This document shows positions 34,112-40,985 of a DNA stretch of 64,000 nucleotides, piece by piece. The DNA lies in the IMG/VR virus record IMGVR_UViG_3300046642_000423, positions 1 through 64,000 of that record. One strand, given 5' to 3'. Position 1 is the first letter of the stretch, and the number at the start of each line of letters is the position of its first letter. The notes below the pieces were generated by a model. The model did no database searches, was not told the origin of the DNA, and saw nothing but the letters and a program-made list of their open reading frames with translations. The translations under genes were made by a program, and so were the position numbers. The DNA is from a virus.

Positions 34112-34744
34112 CTAGGCCGATTTCGCTTTCTTGGGAACTTTATTCGCCATGGTTTCCGATGGAGCAAACTTGGTAACTCCGTAAAACCATTTGCTCCATC
34201 CTTCTCCGGTAGCGAAGTAAGTGTCCATCAAATCCTTGGGAACCTCCTTGGTGTAACCACTGGCAGGATCCTTGCGAAAGATGCTCAACAGCACATCGCA
34301 TGCTGATTCAGTGATCGTGGAAACATCAATCCCACCACCGTCCGACTTCTGGAAGTCCTGATCCTTGTTGAGCGCCTTCTCGAGCGATCCGATCTCCCCC
34401 GCCTTGATGTATTCATTCTGCGCCTGACCATCCGGCCACTTGCCGTTCTTATACTGCGCGGCCATGGCCTTGAGCTCCGCCAAGCGCTCATCGTCGAAGA
34501 ACGCTTCGGCATTGTAATAAACCGAATAGTTCACGTACTTGACCGGGGGATTCTGATCTGCATCCACGACCGCCAGGCAAATTTGCAGCTGATGAATGCC
34601 AGGCTTGTCGGTGGCGCGGTCCTGCGTGGTAAAGGTAATGCCATTATTTGGCAGCGTGTAATCCGGTACGACCGATGCCGCATACCACCCACGCTTCCAA
34701 GGTTTAATTGGTTGCTGCTCCATGCCTTCTGTGCGTCTTCCCAT
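34112..34744 (-). CDS. early protein next to RecT, possible ssDNA-binding partner
   Basis: 210 residues from ATG 34744 (GGAGG upstream; ATG 34762 precedes that site). Beta-rich first half (GWYAASVVPDYTL ... ITFTTQD ... HQLQICLAVVD) could be an OB-like fold, followed by acidic helices. It sits immediately after the RecT-like gene, separated by a structured gap. Role in recombination, e.g. single-strand binding, is guessed from position only. Confidence 0.5.
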   Translation of the reverse strand: MGRRTEGMEQQPIKPWKRGWYAASVVPDYTLPNNGITFTTQDRATDKPGIHQLQICLAVVDADQNPPVKYVNYSVYYNAEAFFDDERLAELKAMAAQYKNGKWPDGQAQNEYIKAGEIGSLEKALNKDQDFQKSDGGGIDVSTITESACDVLLSIFRKDPASGYTKEVPKDLMDTYFATGEGWSKWFYGVTKFAPSETMANKVPKKAKSA

Positions 34745-34787
34745 TGTCTTTCTAACCTCCATTTGAATTTACTTCTAGAAATGGATG

Positions 34788-34869
34788 GCGGGGATCGTCC
34801 AGCTATACTTTCTTAAGCTCTAACCGCGTTGCCTGGTAACAATTCAGGAGCACGGCAGGCGATCCCCGC
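34788..34869. other. structured 82-nt intergenic element
   Basis: A perfect 10-bp inverted repeat (GCGGGGATCG 34788-34797; CGATCCCCGC 34860-34869) closes an 82-base element between the RecT-like gene and the 34744 start. Inner stems AGCT...AGCT (34801-34804/34816-34819) and GCCTG...CAGGC (about 34831-34835/34856-34860, partly competing with P1) suggest a multibranch fold. It lies in the leader of the following gene. Not a tRNA: no T-loop sequence. Confidence 0.55.
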
Positions 34870-34877
34870 AGAAACCT

Positions 34878-35654
34878 TTACTTACTTCCTTGACGCATGG
34901 CCACCGAGTCTTCTGCGTTAGGATAAAGAACATCGGCGGCCTTGTTGAAAATATTTGCACTCGTTGGTGGAATGTTCTTCGGAGCGACCACCTCCGTCTT
35001 TGCAATCTTCGGTTCCGGCTGGCTCTCCGCTCCCGTTTCCTGGCTAACGGATATGCCCGTACCGAATGCCAGAGCGTGCGACTCCGCGCGCACCATGAGC
35101 ATATGCGTGCGCCGTGACCACCAGTTTGGGTTATATGGCATGAACCACTCAGTGAACCAGGCGGTATAAACGGAAGGCTCCCCGTCCACTAGGATCGTGC
35201 ATTCAATGCCGGGATCAAAGTCGAGCTTGAAGTCGATTAGATCCGTCCCACCCTTAGCTGGATTTTTCCTCTGCATCAGCATCCCCGCCGGCCACGGCCG
35301 CTCCACTGGCTTAAACTGCGGCACTCCCAGCTTATGACCTTCCTTCTTTGCCAGCTTGAGCTCCCCCTCGAGCGAGATGCCGATCTTCCCACTCGGCAGA
35401 ATGTAGATTTCACCCTTGTACGGTTCGAGCCCAGTCGCCTTCCAATAGAGAGCCAGCACCAAGGACTGCTCGAGTGATATGAACCCTCCAGAAGGATTCT
35501 GAATGGTACGGCTCATAAGGGTCGCCATGGCCATGGGTGAGTTATTGGAGAACTCATAGTCGGTGATACCTTGCAGAGCTTGATTACGATCCTGTGTCAT
35601 CTGCGTCTGTGCGCTACGCTCCGCTGCCAGTATTCCCTTCACATCATCGGTCAT
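34878..35654 (-). CDS. recT-like: RecT-like single-strand annealing protein
   Basis: 258 residues, AAGGAATCAAA before ATG. Core features of RecT/Redbeta-type annealing proteins: SLEQSLVLALYWKATGLEPYKGEIYILPSG near 60-90, YTAWFTEWFMPYNPNWWS near 160-178, and HMLMVRAESHALAFGTG near 182-198. Together with the exonuclease at 36658 it would form an exo/annealing recombination pair acting on phage DNA ends and replication intermediates. Acidic/Pro-rich C-terminal tail may bind partners. Confidence 0.7.
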   Translation of the reverse strand: MTDDVKGILAAERSAQTQMTQDRNQALQGITDYEFSNNSPMAMATLMSRTIQNPSGGFISLEQSLVLALYWKATGLEPYKGEIYILPSGKIGISLEGELKLAKKEGHKLGVPQFKPVERPWPAGMLMQRKNPAKGGTDLIDFKLDFDPGIECTILVDGEPSVYTAWFTEWFMPYNPNWWSRRTHMLMVRAESHALAFGTGISVSQETGAESQPEPKIAKTEVVAPKNIPPTSANIFNKAADVLYPNAEDSVAMRQGSK

Positions 35655-35932
35655 TTTGATTCCTTCCTTAAATCCGCAAGGATTGATTCAGTGGTGGGAC
35701 GTTTCCAACTACCGGGTTGCATAAACTCTTTTGCCGCCGCCATCGTCTCTTCCCGATTGCACTTTGCACGTTCCTCTACGAGTTTCTCCAGTTCATATTG
35801 AACCGCATTGTATTCTTCCGATGCTTTCAGATGGCGCTGGTATAGTTCATCGGAAAGTTCAATCTCGCCGTCTGGTTCCAAATCAACATAGTAGTCCGGC
35901 CATCGTTCATCTCTTCCAATGCGTACTTTCAT
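35651..35932 (-). CDS. early protein of unknown function
   Basis: 93 residues. Starts with a short beta unit (MKVRIGRDERWPDYYVDLEP), continues as charged helix (NAVQYELEKLVEERAKCNRE). ATGA overlaps on both sides couple it to the methylase upstream and RecT downstream. Possibly an accessory of the recombination set. Confidence 0.55.
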   Translation of the reverse strand: MKVRIGRDERWPDYYVDLEPDGEIELSDELYQRHLKASEEYNAVQYELEKLVEERAKCNREETMAAAKEFMQPGSWKRPTTESILADLRKESK

Positions 35933-36336
35933 TTCTCTCCTCCATTAAATTCAAATATAACCACCATACTCGGAAACGGAGCGCAGTTAACTGCATCCCC
36001 AAACTTCAATCGGCCCTTAATGAATCGAATCTCTGTAGCCTTTGGTAACACAATCTCATGGAACCAGCGTGTATCTGTGCGAGCGGGGAGTAAGAACACT
36101 GCAACTTCCGCTGCTAGGCCAAGGAGTAGCCAATTCTTAATACCGGGGCCATATGGTGGATTGCAGAATGCTCGTTTACCACTCCAATGAACAAACAGTG
36201 TGGCTAGGCCATTTGTAGTTCCATCTAATGGGCACGGGTCAAAATTGAAATGAAATTCAGCATCCAGTCCATCGTATACATCGGTTGGTGTAGCCCATCG
36301 ATCTGTTGCCGAACTGAAATGAACTGTAGTATCCAT
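35929..36336 (-). CDS. phage Dam-like DNA N6-adenine methyltransferase
   Basis: 135 residues, compact. Contains FNFDPCPLDGT near 30-40 and the catalytic FCNPPYG near 58-64 (N-P-P-Y, motif IV), then FLLPARTDTRWFHE near 82-95. This is the pattern of the phage DNA N-6-adenine-methyltransferase (Dam) family, whose motif order starts with a short N-terminus. Likely protects phage DNA from host restriction. Confidence 0.8.
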   Translation of the reverse strand: MDTTVHFSSATDRWATPTDVYDGLDAEFHFNFDPCPLDGTTNGLATLFVHWSGKRAFCNPPYGPGIKNWLLLGLAAEVAVFLLPARTDTRWFHEIVLPKATEIRFIKGRLKFGDAVNCAPFPSMVVIFEFNGGEK

Positions 36337-36337
36337 T

Positions 36338-36661
36338 TTAAGGTTCTATGTAAGAAATTGGTTTGTTCATTTCCACGGCAATCTTTATTTCTGCTTGAAC
36401 ACCAACAGATTCGTTCCATCCATCCATCATTGCTATAAATACCTTGCTAGAAACCGATATGAACTCTCTATCTATCTTTTCCCAAAACTCCCAATTTCGC
36501 GGCAATTCCCACACAACCGCTATTGGGTGCATGTGAACTATTGGGGAGAATACAACTTCTCCAGCAGCCATTAATTTACCAACCAGCTTGCAGGTTTCTT
36601 TAAAACGCATTTCCATTATCGTCGTGTCTTTATGTGTGTATGGCGTTGCTAGATAAATCAC
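36338..36661 (-). CDS. DUF1937 nucleoside-deoxyribosyltransferase-like protein
   Basis: 107 residues, GTG start overlapping the exonuclease stop. YLATPYTHKD at the N-terminus, VVFSPIVHMHPIA in the middle and DGWNESVGVQAEI near residues 80-92 match DUF1937, which has the nucleoside 2-deoxyribosyltransferase fold. Possible role in nucleotide metabolism, or hydrolysis of nucleotide signals; untested. Confidence 0.75.
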   Translation of the reverse strand: MIYLATPYTHKDTTIMEMRFKETCKLVGKLMAAGEVVFSPIVHMHPIAVVWELPRNWEFWEKIDREFISVSSKVFIAMMDGWNESVGVQAEIKIAVEMNKPISYIEP

Positions 36662-37587
36662 AACGCTACCCTCACAAACTCATCCGCAGCCTTTTTCTGA
36701 TCGCAAATGGATACGAAGTCACAAGCTGAATACTTTCCTTCACACGCATCCCGATTCATAGGCCAAGGCACAGCATCCCTCACTGTCTGGATATAATTCA
36801 CCATCTCAGATATGGCCCAGTTCATTTGCTGTAAGAACCGTTCATGCTGAGCGAATACCGCATCGGTTATATCCAGCTCCACCAGATCAGGTTCCGATCC
36901 CTTATACGGCCGCACTACCGCTTCGATAATCACCTTCTCAATCTCAATCTTGTTCCTGCGGCACCATTCGAGGTAGAAGTTCATCTGTGGCTTACGGATA
37001 TTGGATTCTTTCTCTTTCACTTTCCAATCACGGGATACGGGAGTGACGGTCTTGGTGTCGACCAACTTACCGTCAGAGATGCGGTCAATGATGCCGGTAC
37101 AGAGTACGATATCGTTCTGGTCGCATCGGAATTGGATGATCTTCTCATTCACATTAGCGCGTGTGGAACTAGATTTTTCATGTGCCGTTCCATGATGTGA
37201 AAAGTAGTGCGTCGTCAGTTTAGCCAATGAATCCAATCGTTCGTTCCATTTATCGATTTCCTTAGCTGATAGTTGTGCTCGATCAAGAAAGGAATTACGA
37301 GCCAGCAAGCCATGAGGATAAACCACGGTAGTGTAAGGAGACTCTTCAGTTTCAAATTTCACCTTCCATTCCGCTTCCGTTTTATCGTACAGAGCCGGCT
37401 GTACCGCCCAAGAGAAAGCCTTCTCGTATTCCCAACCCGCCCAGTAAGCGAATGCCATGCGGTGAATGCAGGAACCGAACGCCATAAATACGGAAGGATG
37501 GGCGGATGGGCCGAGTAAGTAGGATTGACGATAAGATTCCCTACAATTTGCCCAGGTGGTTAATTGCGATGGAGAGATGTAGATCAT
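36658..37587 (-). CDS. PD-(D/E)XK exonuclease with Cas4-like Fe-S cluster
   Basis: 309 residues. ISPSQLTTWANCRESYRQSY supplies the first cluster Cys (15). GIIDRISDGKLVDTKT near 165-180 carries the active-site D...D-x-K, and CEGKYSACDFVSIC near 282-295 supplies the other three Cys. This is the full RecB/Cas4-type 5'-3' exonuclease layout. With the RecT-like protein three genes downstream it probably resects DNA ends for annealing. Overlap (ATGA) with its upstream neighbour. Confidence 0.85.
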   Translation of the reverse strand: MIYISPSQLTTWANCRESYRQSYLLGPSAHPSVFMAFGSCIHRMAFAYWAGWEYEKAFSWAVQPALYDKTEAEWKVKFETEESPYTTVVYPHGLLARNSFLDRAQLSAKEIDKWNERLDSLAKLTTHYFSHHGTAHEKSSSTRANVNEKIIQFRCDQNDIVLCTGIIDRISDGKLVDTKTVTPVSRDWKVKEKESNIRKPQMNFYLEWCRRNKIEIEKVIIEAVVRPYKGSEPDLVELDITDAVFAQHERFLQQMNWAISEMVNYIQTVRDAVPWPMNRDACEGKYSACDFVSICDQKKAADEFVRVAL

Positions 37588-37853
37588 TTCTTCTCTATTG
37601 CCGCATGAGATTCCGCTATTGCTTTCTCGGCTGATTTTTTATCCTTGCCGAAAACCAGTCTTATAAAATCATCGTGTGACTGTAGACTTGAACGATAGCC
37701 AAGCCATTGGTTTTTATTGTTAGCGATAAGTTCAGTTGAAGATTCAAATCCAAATACCAACATGGACATAAAAGAAAACATTGCTGGTCTGCAAAAGATA
37801 ACTTCTACCCTTCCATCCGGTAACTTGTTTATTAAGTTTTTCGTTTTCTTCAT
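37584..37853 (-). CDS. early protein of unknown function
   Basis: 89 residues. Basic N-terminus (MKKTKNLINKL), hydrophobic middle (MFSFMSMLVFGF) and charged end. Co-translated with the exonuclease by ATGA. Might be an accessory subunit; no family recognised. Confidence 0.5.
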   Translation of the reverse strand: MKKTKNLINKLPDGRVEVIFCRPAMFSFMSMLVFGFESSTELIANNKNQWLGYRSSLQSHDDFIRLVFGKDKKSAEKAIAESHAAIEKK

Positions 37854-37875
37854 AAGAACCTCACCGAGATGTAGA

Positions 37876-37986
37876 TCACAGTTTTCCCTTCCATAGAGCC
37901 CTTGCTAGTGCTACTAAGACTACGCATAATCCAAATAACAACATCCCCAGACAGATCAACATGAAGGAAGCAGCGTAATCGGTCAT
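37876..37986 (-). CDS. tiny single-TM early protein
   Basis: 36 residues; ATGA overlap with the RusA-like gene and GTGAGG upstream. One membrane helix (FMLICLGMLLFGLCVVLVALA) then ARALWKGKL. Below normal calling length. One of several small membrane proteins in the early block; possibly membrane takeover or exclusion. Confidence 0.55.
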   Translation of the reverse strand: MTDYAASFMLICLGMLLFGLCVVLVALARALWKGKL

Positions 37987-38417
37987 AGAAACCTCACCGT
38001 GATCTCCACTCCCTCATTCCCCGGCGCACACCAATGCTTGGAACAGCTCCCCAACATGGCTCTGTTATCGTCTATGAACAGCAGCCTCTTGATCGCATCC
38101 TCTGCCGACTTCACAAGGTTGGAGGTATCGGGATCCTGCCCATGCAGATCGCCAGGATGGATCTTTTTGCAATTCTCAGGATGTAAGCCGACCACCTTGC
38201 ACATTCTTGATTCCGGTATGGGAAAGCTAAAGTACATGCTCTCTTCCACAAACCCTTCATAAGGCTGGAATGCCGCTCCCGCGGCCGCCTGTGCCGCCAA
38301 CGCCACCGTCTTCTCCCACCGTTTCACATGCGCCTTCATATACTGATGACCGCCCTTGGAGAAGCCATAGGTTTTACCGATCGGAACGCCTAGGACGAAA
38401 AATGTGAGAGAGTTCAT
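37983..38417 (-). CDS. RusA-like Holliday junction resolvase
   Basis: 144 residues from ATG 38417, which overlaps the upstream stop by ATGA; an in-frame upstream ATG (38462) is not needed. Core motif DPDTSNLVKSAEDAIKRLLF followed by DDNRAM fits the RusA pattern of D-x-D-N-x-x-K and a downstream D-D. Cleaves four-way junctions in recombination-dependent replication. An Asp sits where the second catalytic Asn usually is, a minor variation. Confidence 0.75.
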   Translation of the reverse strand: MNSLTFFVLGVPIGKTYGFSKGGHQYMKAHVKRWEKTVALAAQAAAGAAFQPYEGFVEESMYFSFPIPESRMCKVVGLHPENCKKIHPGDLHGQDPDTSNLVKSAEDAIKRLLFIDDNRAMLGSCSKHWCAPGNEGVEITVRFL

Positions 38418-38617
38418 AAGATCGGCGGGCGCCCTCTTTTGCCGGCTTTCCATGGTTCGCACCCCAGCGCCTTCCTCTTTCGTTCCCTCTCCATCTTCCG
38501 GTGCTTACCGCACATGCTCGAACCCTTCGATTTCACTCCACAGAAGATGCACAACCCAAGCGCGCGCCGCATGTCCCTGCGAGTTCTTAACGCTTTCAGA
38601 TATTGTGGTTTCACCAT
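38414..38617 (-). CDS. small zinc-binding protein, first gene of recombination operon
   Basis: 67 residues. C-x2-C ... C-x2-H (CIFCGVKSKGSSMCGKH, residues ~23-39) forms a likely zinc knuckle; flanks are very basic (KMERERKRKALG). The promoter 10 bases upstream leaves a leader of at most ~3 bases, so translation is probably leaderless. DNA or RNA binding is likely. Confidence 0.7.
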   Translation of the reverse strand: MVKPQYLKALRTRRDMRRALGLCIFCGVKSKGSSMCGKHRKMERERKRKALGCEPWKAGKRGRPPIL

Positions 38618-38626
38618 ACGGGGAGA

Positions 38627-38656
38627 GTTATACGCCTAGACAAGAATATCTGTCAA
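38627..38656 (-). promoter_or_regulatory. sigma70-like promoter, near-leaderless start
   Basis: Reverse strand: TTGACA (38656-38651), an 18-base spacer, then TATAAC (38632-38627). Predicted transcription start is about 38620, three bases from the ATG at 38617. Drives the RusA/exonuclease/RecT/methylase operon. Confidence 0.7.
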
Positions 38657-38761
38657 GGGGAATAACAGGAAAATAGGAAAATAGTTGAGATAGCTGTGGA
38701 TAACTGCTGATAGCCGCATAAACATTGAGTATTAGTACATAACGTTAGTCCATTTTGTCTG
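38657..38761. other. candidate replication origin
   Basis: A 105-base divergent gap holds a perfect consensus DnaA box (TGTGGATAA, 38695-38703), an A-rich direct repeat (two copies of GGAAAATA next to each other, about 38668-38683) and flanking outward promoters. The helicase gene begins on its right. DnaA box plus an easily melted A-rich stretch next to a replicative helicase is an origin-like arrangement; only one box is seen, so this is a candidate. Confidence 0.45.
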
Positions 38762-38789
38762 TTGACAAGCCTTGGATAGGGTGTAGAGT
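38762..38789 (+). promoter_or_regulatory. promoter for helicase gene
   Basis: TTGACA (38762-38767), a 16-base spacer, TAGAGT (38784-38789). Predicted transcript start near 38796 gives a leader of about 76 bases before the TTG at 38872. Confidence 0.55.
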
Positions 38790-38838
38790 GTTCCCGGTAT
38801 CAACGTGCGGTCGCAAAGGGGCGGGGGCGCCGCGAACG

Positions 38839-38864
38839 CTCCCGCCTTCACTCTTTCGCGGGAG
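38839..38864 (+). promoter_or_regulatory. hairpin sequestering the helicase ribosome site
   Basis: Perfect 7-bp stem CTCCCGC (38839-38845) / GCGGGAG (38858-38864) with a 12-base loop. The right arm contains the GGGAG ribosome site that serves TTG 38872. When folded, the site is closed, so helicase output could be controlled translationally. Confidence 0.5.
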
Positions 38865-38871
38865 AGTTCCA

Positions 38872-39747
38872 TTGGATGAGCCTAAATCAACGCCAGCACT
38901 GCAAGTTGTGGCTGGTGGCATCAAGCGCAACCTACCGATTTCCCTCCAGCAGCTCCTCAATAAGACATTCGATGAGAACATAAATGCCATCATCAGTTGT
39001 GGATTGCTCAACAAGGGCTCTCTGATGATCCTCGCCGGCCCTCCCAAGTCCTATAAGAGTTTCATCTTCAACTCATTTTGCTACCACCTGGCGACAGGGA
39101 CGCCCTTATTTGGCGTTACCAAGGCGGTACGGGAAAAGGAGCGGACTCCCACGTTCCTGGTCAATGGCAGCAAGCGAGTTCTCATGCTGGAGCAGGAAAT
39201 AGGCGAATACGACCTGCAAATACGATTCCGGCAACTACTGGCAACCCTTCCTTCTCCCGAGCGGACCTTATGCCTGGAAAAGATATTCACCCACAGTTGT
39301 GACCACTCGATGCAGCTCGACACCATTCCCGGCCGTGATCACATCGCCAAGTTGATTGACAGCGTATCGCCAGATGTAGTGGCCTTCGATCCCTTAATTG
39401 AGTTCCATACCGGGGATGAGAACAGCGCCCAGGACATGAGTCGCGCGATGCATGGGCTTGACTGGCTGCGCGAGCGGTTCGAGTTTGGCAGCATGATCAG
39501 CCATCACACTGCGAAGCCACAGAAGGATTCCGACCGGATCGGCCCCGACAACCTCCGAGGATCCTCCGCGATCTACGGTAAGGGTGACACCTTCATTATG
39601 ATTCGTCCCTCCGGCAAGAACATTCCCAAGGGTCAGATCCGGGTAGATTTTACCCTTCGCCGCGGCAAGCCCATTCATCCCCTCTACCTGAAAGTGAATA
39701 CCGACACCCTCAAAACCGAGTTTTGCGAGTGGGTAATTGGGGGGTAA
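38872..39747 (+). CDS. RepA/AAA_25-like replicative helicase or loader
   Basis: 291 residues from TTG 38872 (GGGAGAG at the correct spacing; the frame upstream to 38755 covers the promoter). Walker A AGPPKSYKS at 55-63, Walker B VVAFDPLIEF at 169-178, sensor-like SHHTAKP at 210-216 and LRGSSAI at 228-234 are the RepA/AAA_25 (RecA-fold hexameric helicase) signatures. Only + strand replication gene inside the reverse block, adjacent to the putative origin. No C-terminal primase is present. Confidence 0.8.
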   Translation: MDEPKSTPALQVVAGGIKRNLPISLQQLLNKTFDENINAIISCGLLNKGSLMILAGPPKSYKSFIFNSFCYHLATGTPLFGVTKAVREKERTPTFLVNGSKRVLMLEQEIGEYDLQIRFRQLLATLPSPERTLCLEKIFTHSCDHSMQLDTIPGRDHIAKLIDSVSPDVVAFDPLIEFHTGDENSAQDMSRAMHGLDWLRERFEFGSMISHHTAKPQKDSDRIGPDNLRGSSAIYGKGDTFIMIRPSGKNIPKGQIRVDFTLRRGKPIHPLYLKVNTDTLKTEFCEWVIGG

Positions 39748-39777
39748 AAAGTATTCGCTTTTCTTACGCGGTACTAC

Positions 39778-39817
39778 GGCGCGGAGCACAGGAACTGGTA
39801 CTAGGGTGGTCCGCGCC
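39778..39817. other. stem-loop element, copy 1 of a tandem pair
   Basis: 8-bp stem GGCGCGGA (39778-39785) / TCCGCGCC (39810-39817). Its left arm is part of a 14-base sequence (GGCGCGGAGCACAG) repeated exactly at 39851-39864. It lies between convergent genes (helicase ending 39747, membrane micro-gene ending 39907). No U tract. Confidence 0.5.
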
Positions 39818-39849
39818 TTAAGATGCCTATTATTATGAGATAGATAGAA

Positions 39850-39907
39850 GGGCGCGGAGCACAGAATAATTCCCCCTATATAGGAAAGGGGGCTGAGGTC
39901 CGCGCCC
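39850..39907. other. stem-loop element, copy 2 of a tandem pair
   Basis: 9-bp stem GGGCGCGGA (39850-39858) / TCCGCGCCC (39899-39907), with an inner CCCCC...GGGGG hairpin. Shares the 14-base repeat and the GGTCCGCGCC right arm with copy 1 but has a different, longer interior, implying duplication followed by divergence with the arms conserved. Confidence 0.5.
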
Positions 39908-39999
39908 TAAATGATGGTTTCAAAAATGAGGGCAATGAGACTGAAAATTGTGAGCACTGCCGTCCATAAAAGGAAGCGGGCGATCTGTCGGCTGCTCAT
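39907..39999 (-). CDS. tiny single-TM early protein
   Basis: 30 residues. ATG overlaps the stop of the preceding 38-residue gene (ATGA). Basic start (MSSRQIARF) then a membrane helix (LLWTAVLTIFSLIALIF). Ends exactly at the arm of the tandem stem-loop. Too short for usual calling. Confidence 0.5.
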   Translation of the reverse strand: MSSRQIARFLLWTAVLTIFSLIALIFETII

Positions 40000-40112
40000 A
40001 GTGCCGCCACGAGGCCGAGCAGTGCGATCAGCCAGCACAGGCTGCCCAGTACAGGTTTATAGACCGCGAACAACAGCACTCCCAGCACACCGAATACGAT
40101 GAACACCAGCAT
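39996..40112 (-). CDS. tiny two-helix membrane protein
   Basis: 38 residues, with a near-perfect GAGGAGG seven bases before ATG. Almost entirely hydrophobic: MLVFIVFGVLGVLLFAV, a YKP turn, then a second helix (LCWLIALLGLVAAL). Paired with the 30-residue gene that follows. Confidence 0.6.
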   Translation of the reverse strand: MLVFIVFGVLGVLLFAVYKPVLGSLCWLIALLGLVAAL

Positions 40113-40196
40113 GATTTACCTCCTCTTCACTTGATTGCACCAATAACGGGCATTACCTGTATTGCGTTTACCTGCCTACCTTGCATATCCTCTCAG

Positions 40197-40469
40197 ATGG
40201 AGGCATCCCATCCGATGACCTGTCCAAACTGTCCTCACCTGCTTGCTCTGCACGATCACGATGGCTGTACGCTCGTCCTGTGCCAATGCTCGACGCGCCC
40301 GCCGCGGTCGGTCCCACCGTTCCATCCCCCGGCCGAATGGGAGCTGGATGCGCTACTCGCGGAAGCGCACCGCCGTACGCATATCACCAGGCACGCTAGG
40401 GTGCCCGCCAGCACATCCGCTGGGCGCCTGCCAGTACAAAGTGGCTACCGGACCCAGCGAACGCTCTGA
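40197..40469 (+). CDS. small zinc-binding protein on the opposite strand
   Basis: 90 residues from ATG 40197 (ATG 40215, after GGAGG with 11-base spacing, is an alternative). CPNCPHLLALHDHDGCTLVLCQC gives C-x2-C ... H-x-H-x2-C ... C-x-C, like phage small zinc proteins with an HDxDGC core; the rest is Pro/Arg/His rich. It lies alone on the + strand among reverse genes, and no promoter was evident, so confidence is moderate. Confidence 0.5.
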   Translation: MEASHPMTCPNCPHLLALHDHDGCTLVLCQCSTRPPRSVPPFHPPAEWELDALLAEAHRRTHITRHARVPASTSAGRLPVQSGYRTQRTL

Positions 40470-40475
40470 GAGGCT

Positions 40476-40808
40476 CTAATAGCCTAATGGGCCCCTATAG
40501 CCTGATAGAACGAAATAGACAGCCCCTGCCAGCATTACCAGCGCGCCGACCACCCAGGCAGTCTCCTGAATGGCTGCTCCATGCCTATACCACCACAACC
40601 GCCGGCGGATCGCCCGCTGCTCGTATTCGCGTTCATATTCGAGGCGCAGCTCGCGTTCTTCTCGATCTTCCAGTTCCAGTTCGTATTCGATCATTGTGTG
40701 ACCTTCCTCTCTTGGCACAGTTAATGGAGTCAAAACATCTCCAAATCCATTGTCTCTCATAATCTTGCGACCACGTTCTATGATCCTGCGTTCTTCTTCA
40801 CGATTCAT
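40476..40808 (-). CDS. charged helical membrane protein
   Basis: 110 residues. Long Glu/Arg-rich helix (ELELEDREERELRLEYEREYE, in parts, near 42-63), then a transmembrane segment (WVVGALVMLAGAVYFVL, near 85-101). An internal ATG at 40694 has a good GAGGAAGG and may give a 72-residue form. A membrane-anchored coiled coil. Confidence 0.6.
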   Translation of the reverse strand: MNREEERRIIERGRKIMRDNGFGDVLTPLTVPREEGHTMIEYELELEDREERELRLEYEREYEQRAIRRRLWWYRHGAAIQETAWVVGALVMLAGAVYFVLSGYRGPLGY

Positions 40809-40811
40809 GGC

Positions 40812-40985
40812 TTATTCCTTCGCCACCATCCGCGCGACGATAGCGTGCACTTCATCGTCAATCGCCTGCGCCACAGAGAAGTCCAAGCTACGTGCGGCTT
40901 GGTTACGCGCTGCCCCCAGCAGCAGGACAAGGAAGTCCATTTCGGATAGCGTCATCACTTTACGATTGATGGGAATAGGTTTCAT
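40812..40985 (-). CDS. small early protein, unknown
   Basis: 57 residues. MKPIPINRKVMTLSEMDFLVLLLGAARNQAARSLDF: a short strand then helices. ATGA overlap with the upstream gene. Looks folded; function unknown. Confidence 0.6.
   Translation of the reverse strand: MKPIPINRKVMTLSEMDFLVLLLGAARNQAARSLDFSVAQAIDDEVHAIVARMVAKE

Noticed and set aside
34788-34869. tRNA-like gene (long acceptor-like GCGGGGA / TCCCCGC ends, ~82 bases)
   Set aside because: No T-loop consensus, no D-loop GG and no plausible anticodon arm in either direction; treated as a structured intergenic element.
38755-38871. N-terminal extension of the helicase
   Set aside because: It would translate through the promoter and hairpin; TTG 38872 has the ribosome site.
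39911-40102. 63-codon + strand frame
   Set aside because: Antisense to two hydrophobic micro-genes, one with a near-perfect ribosome site; composition is Arg/Ala shadow-like.
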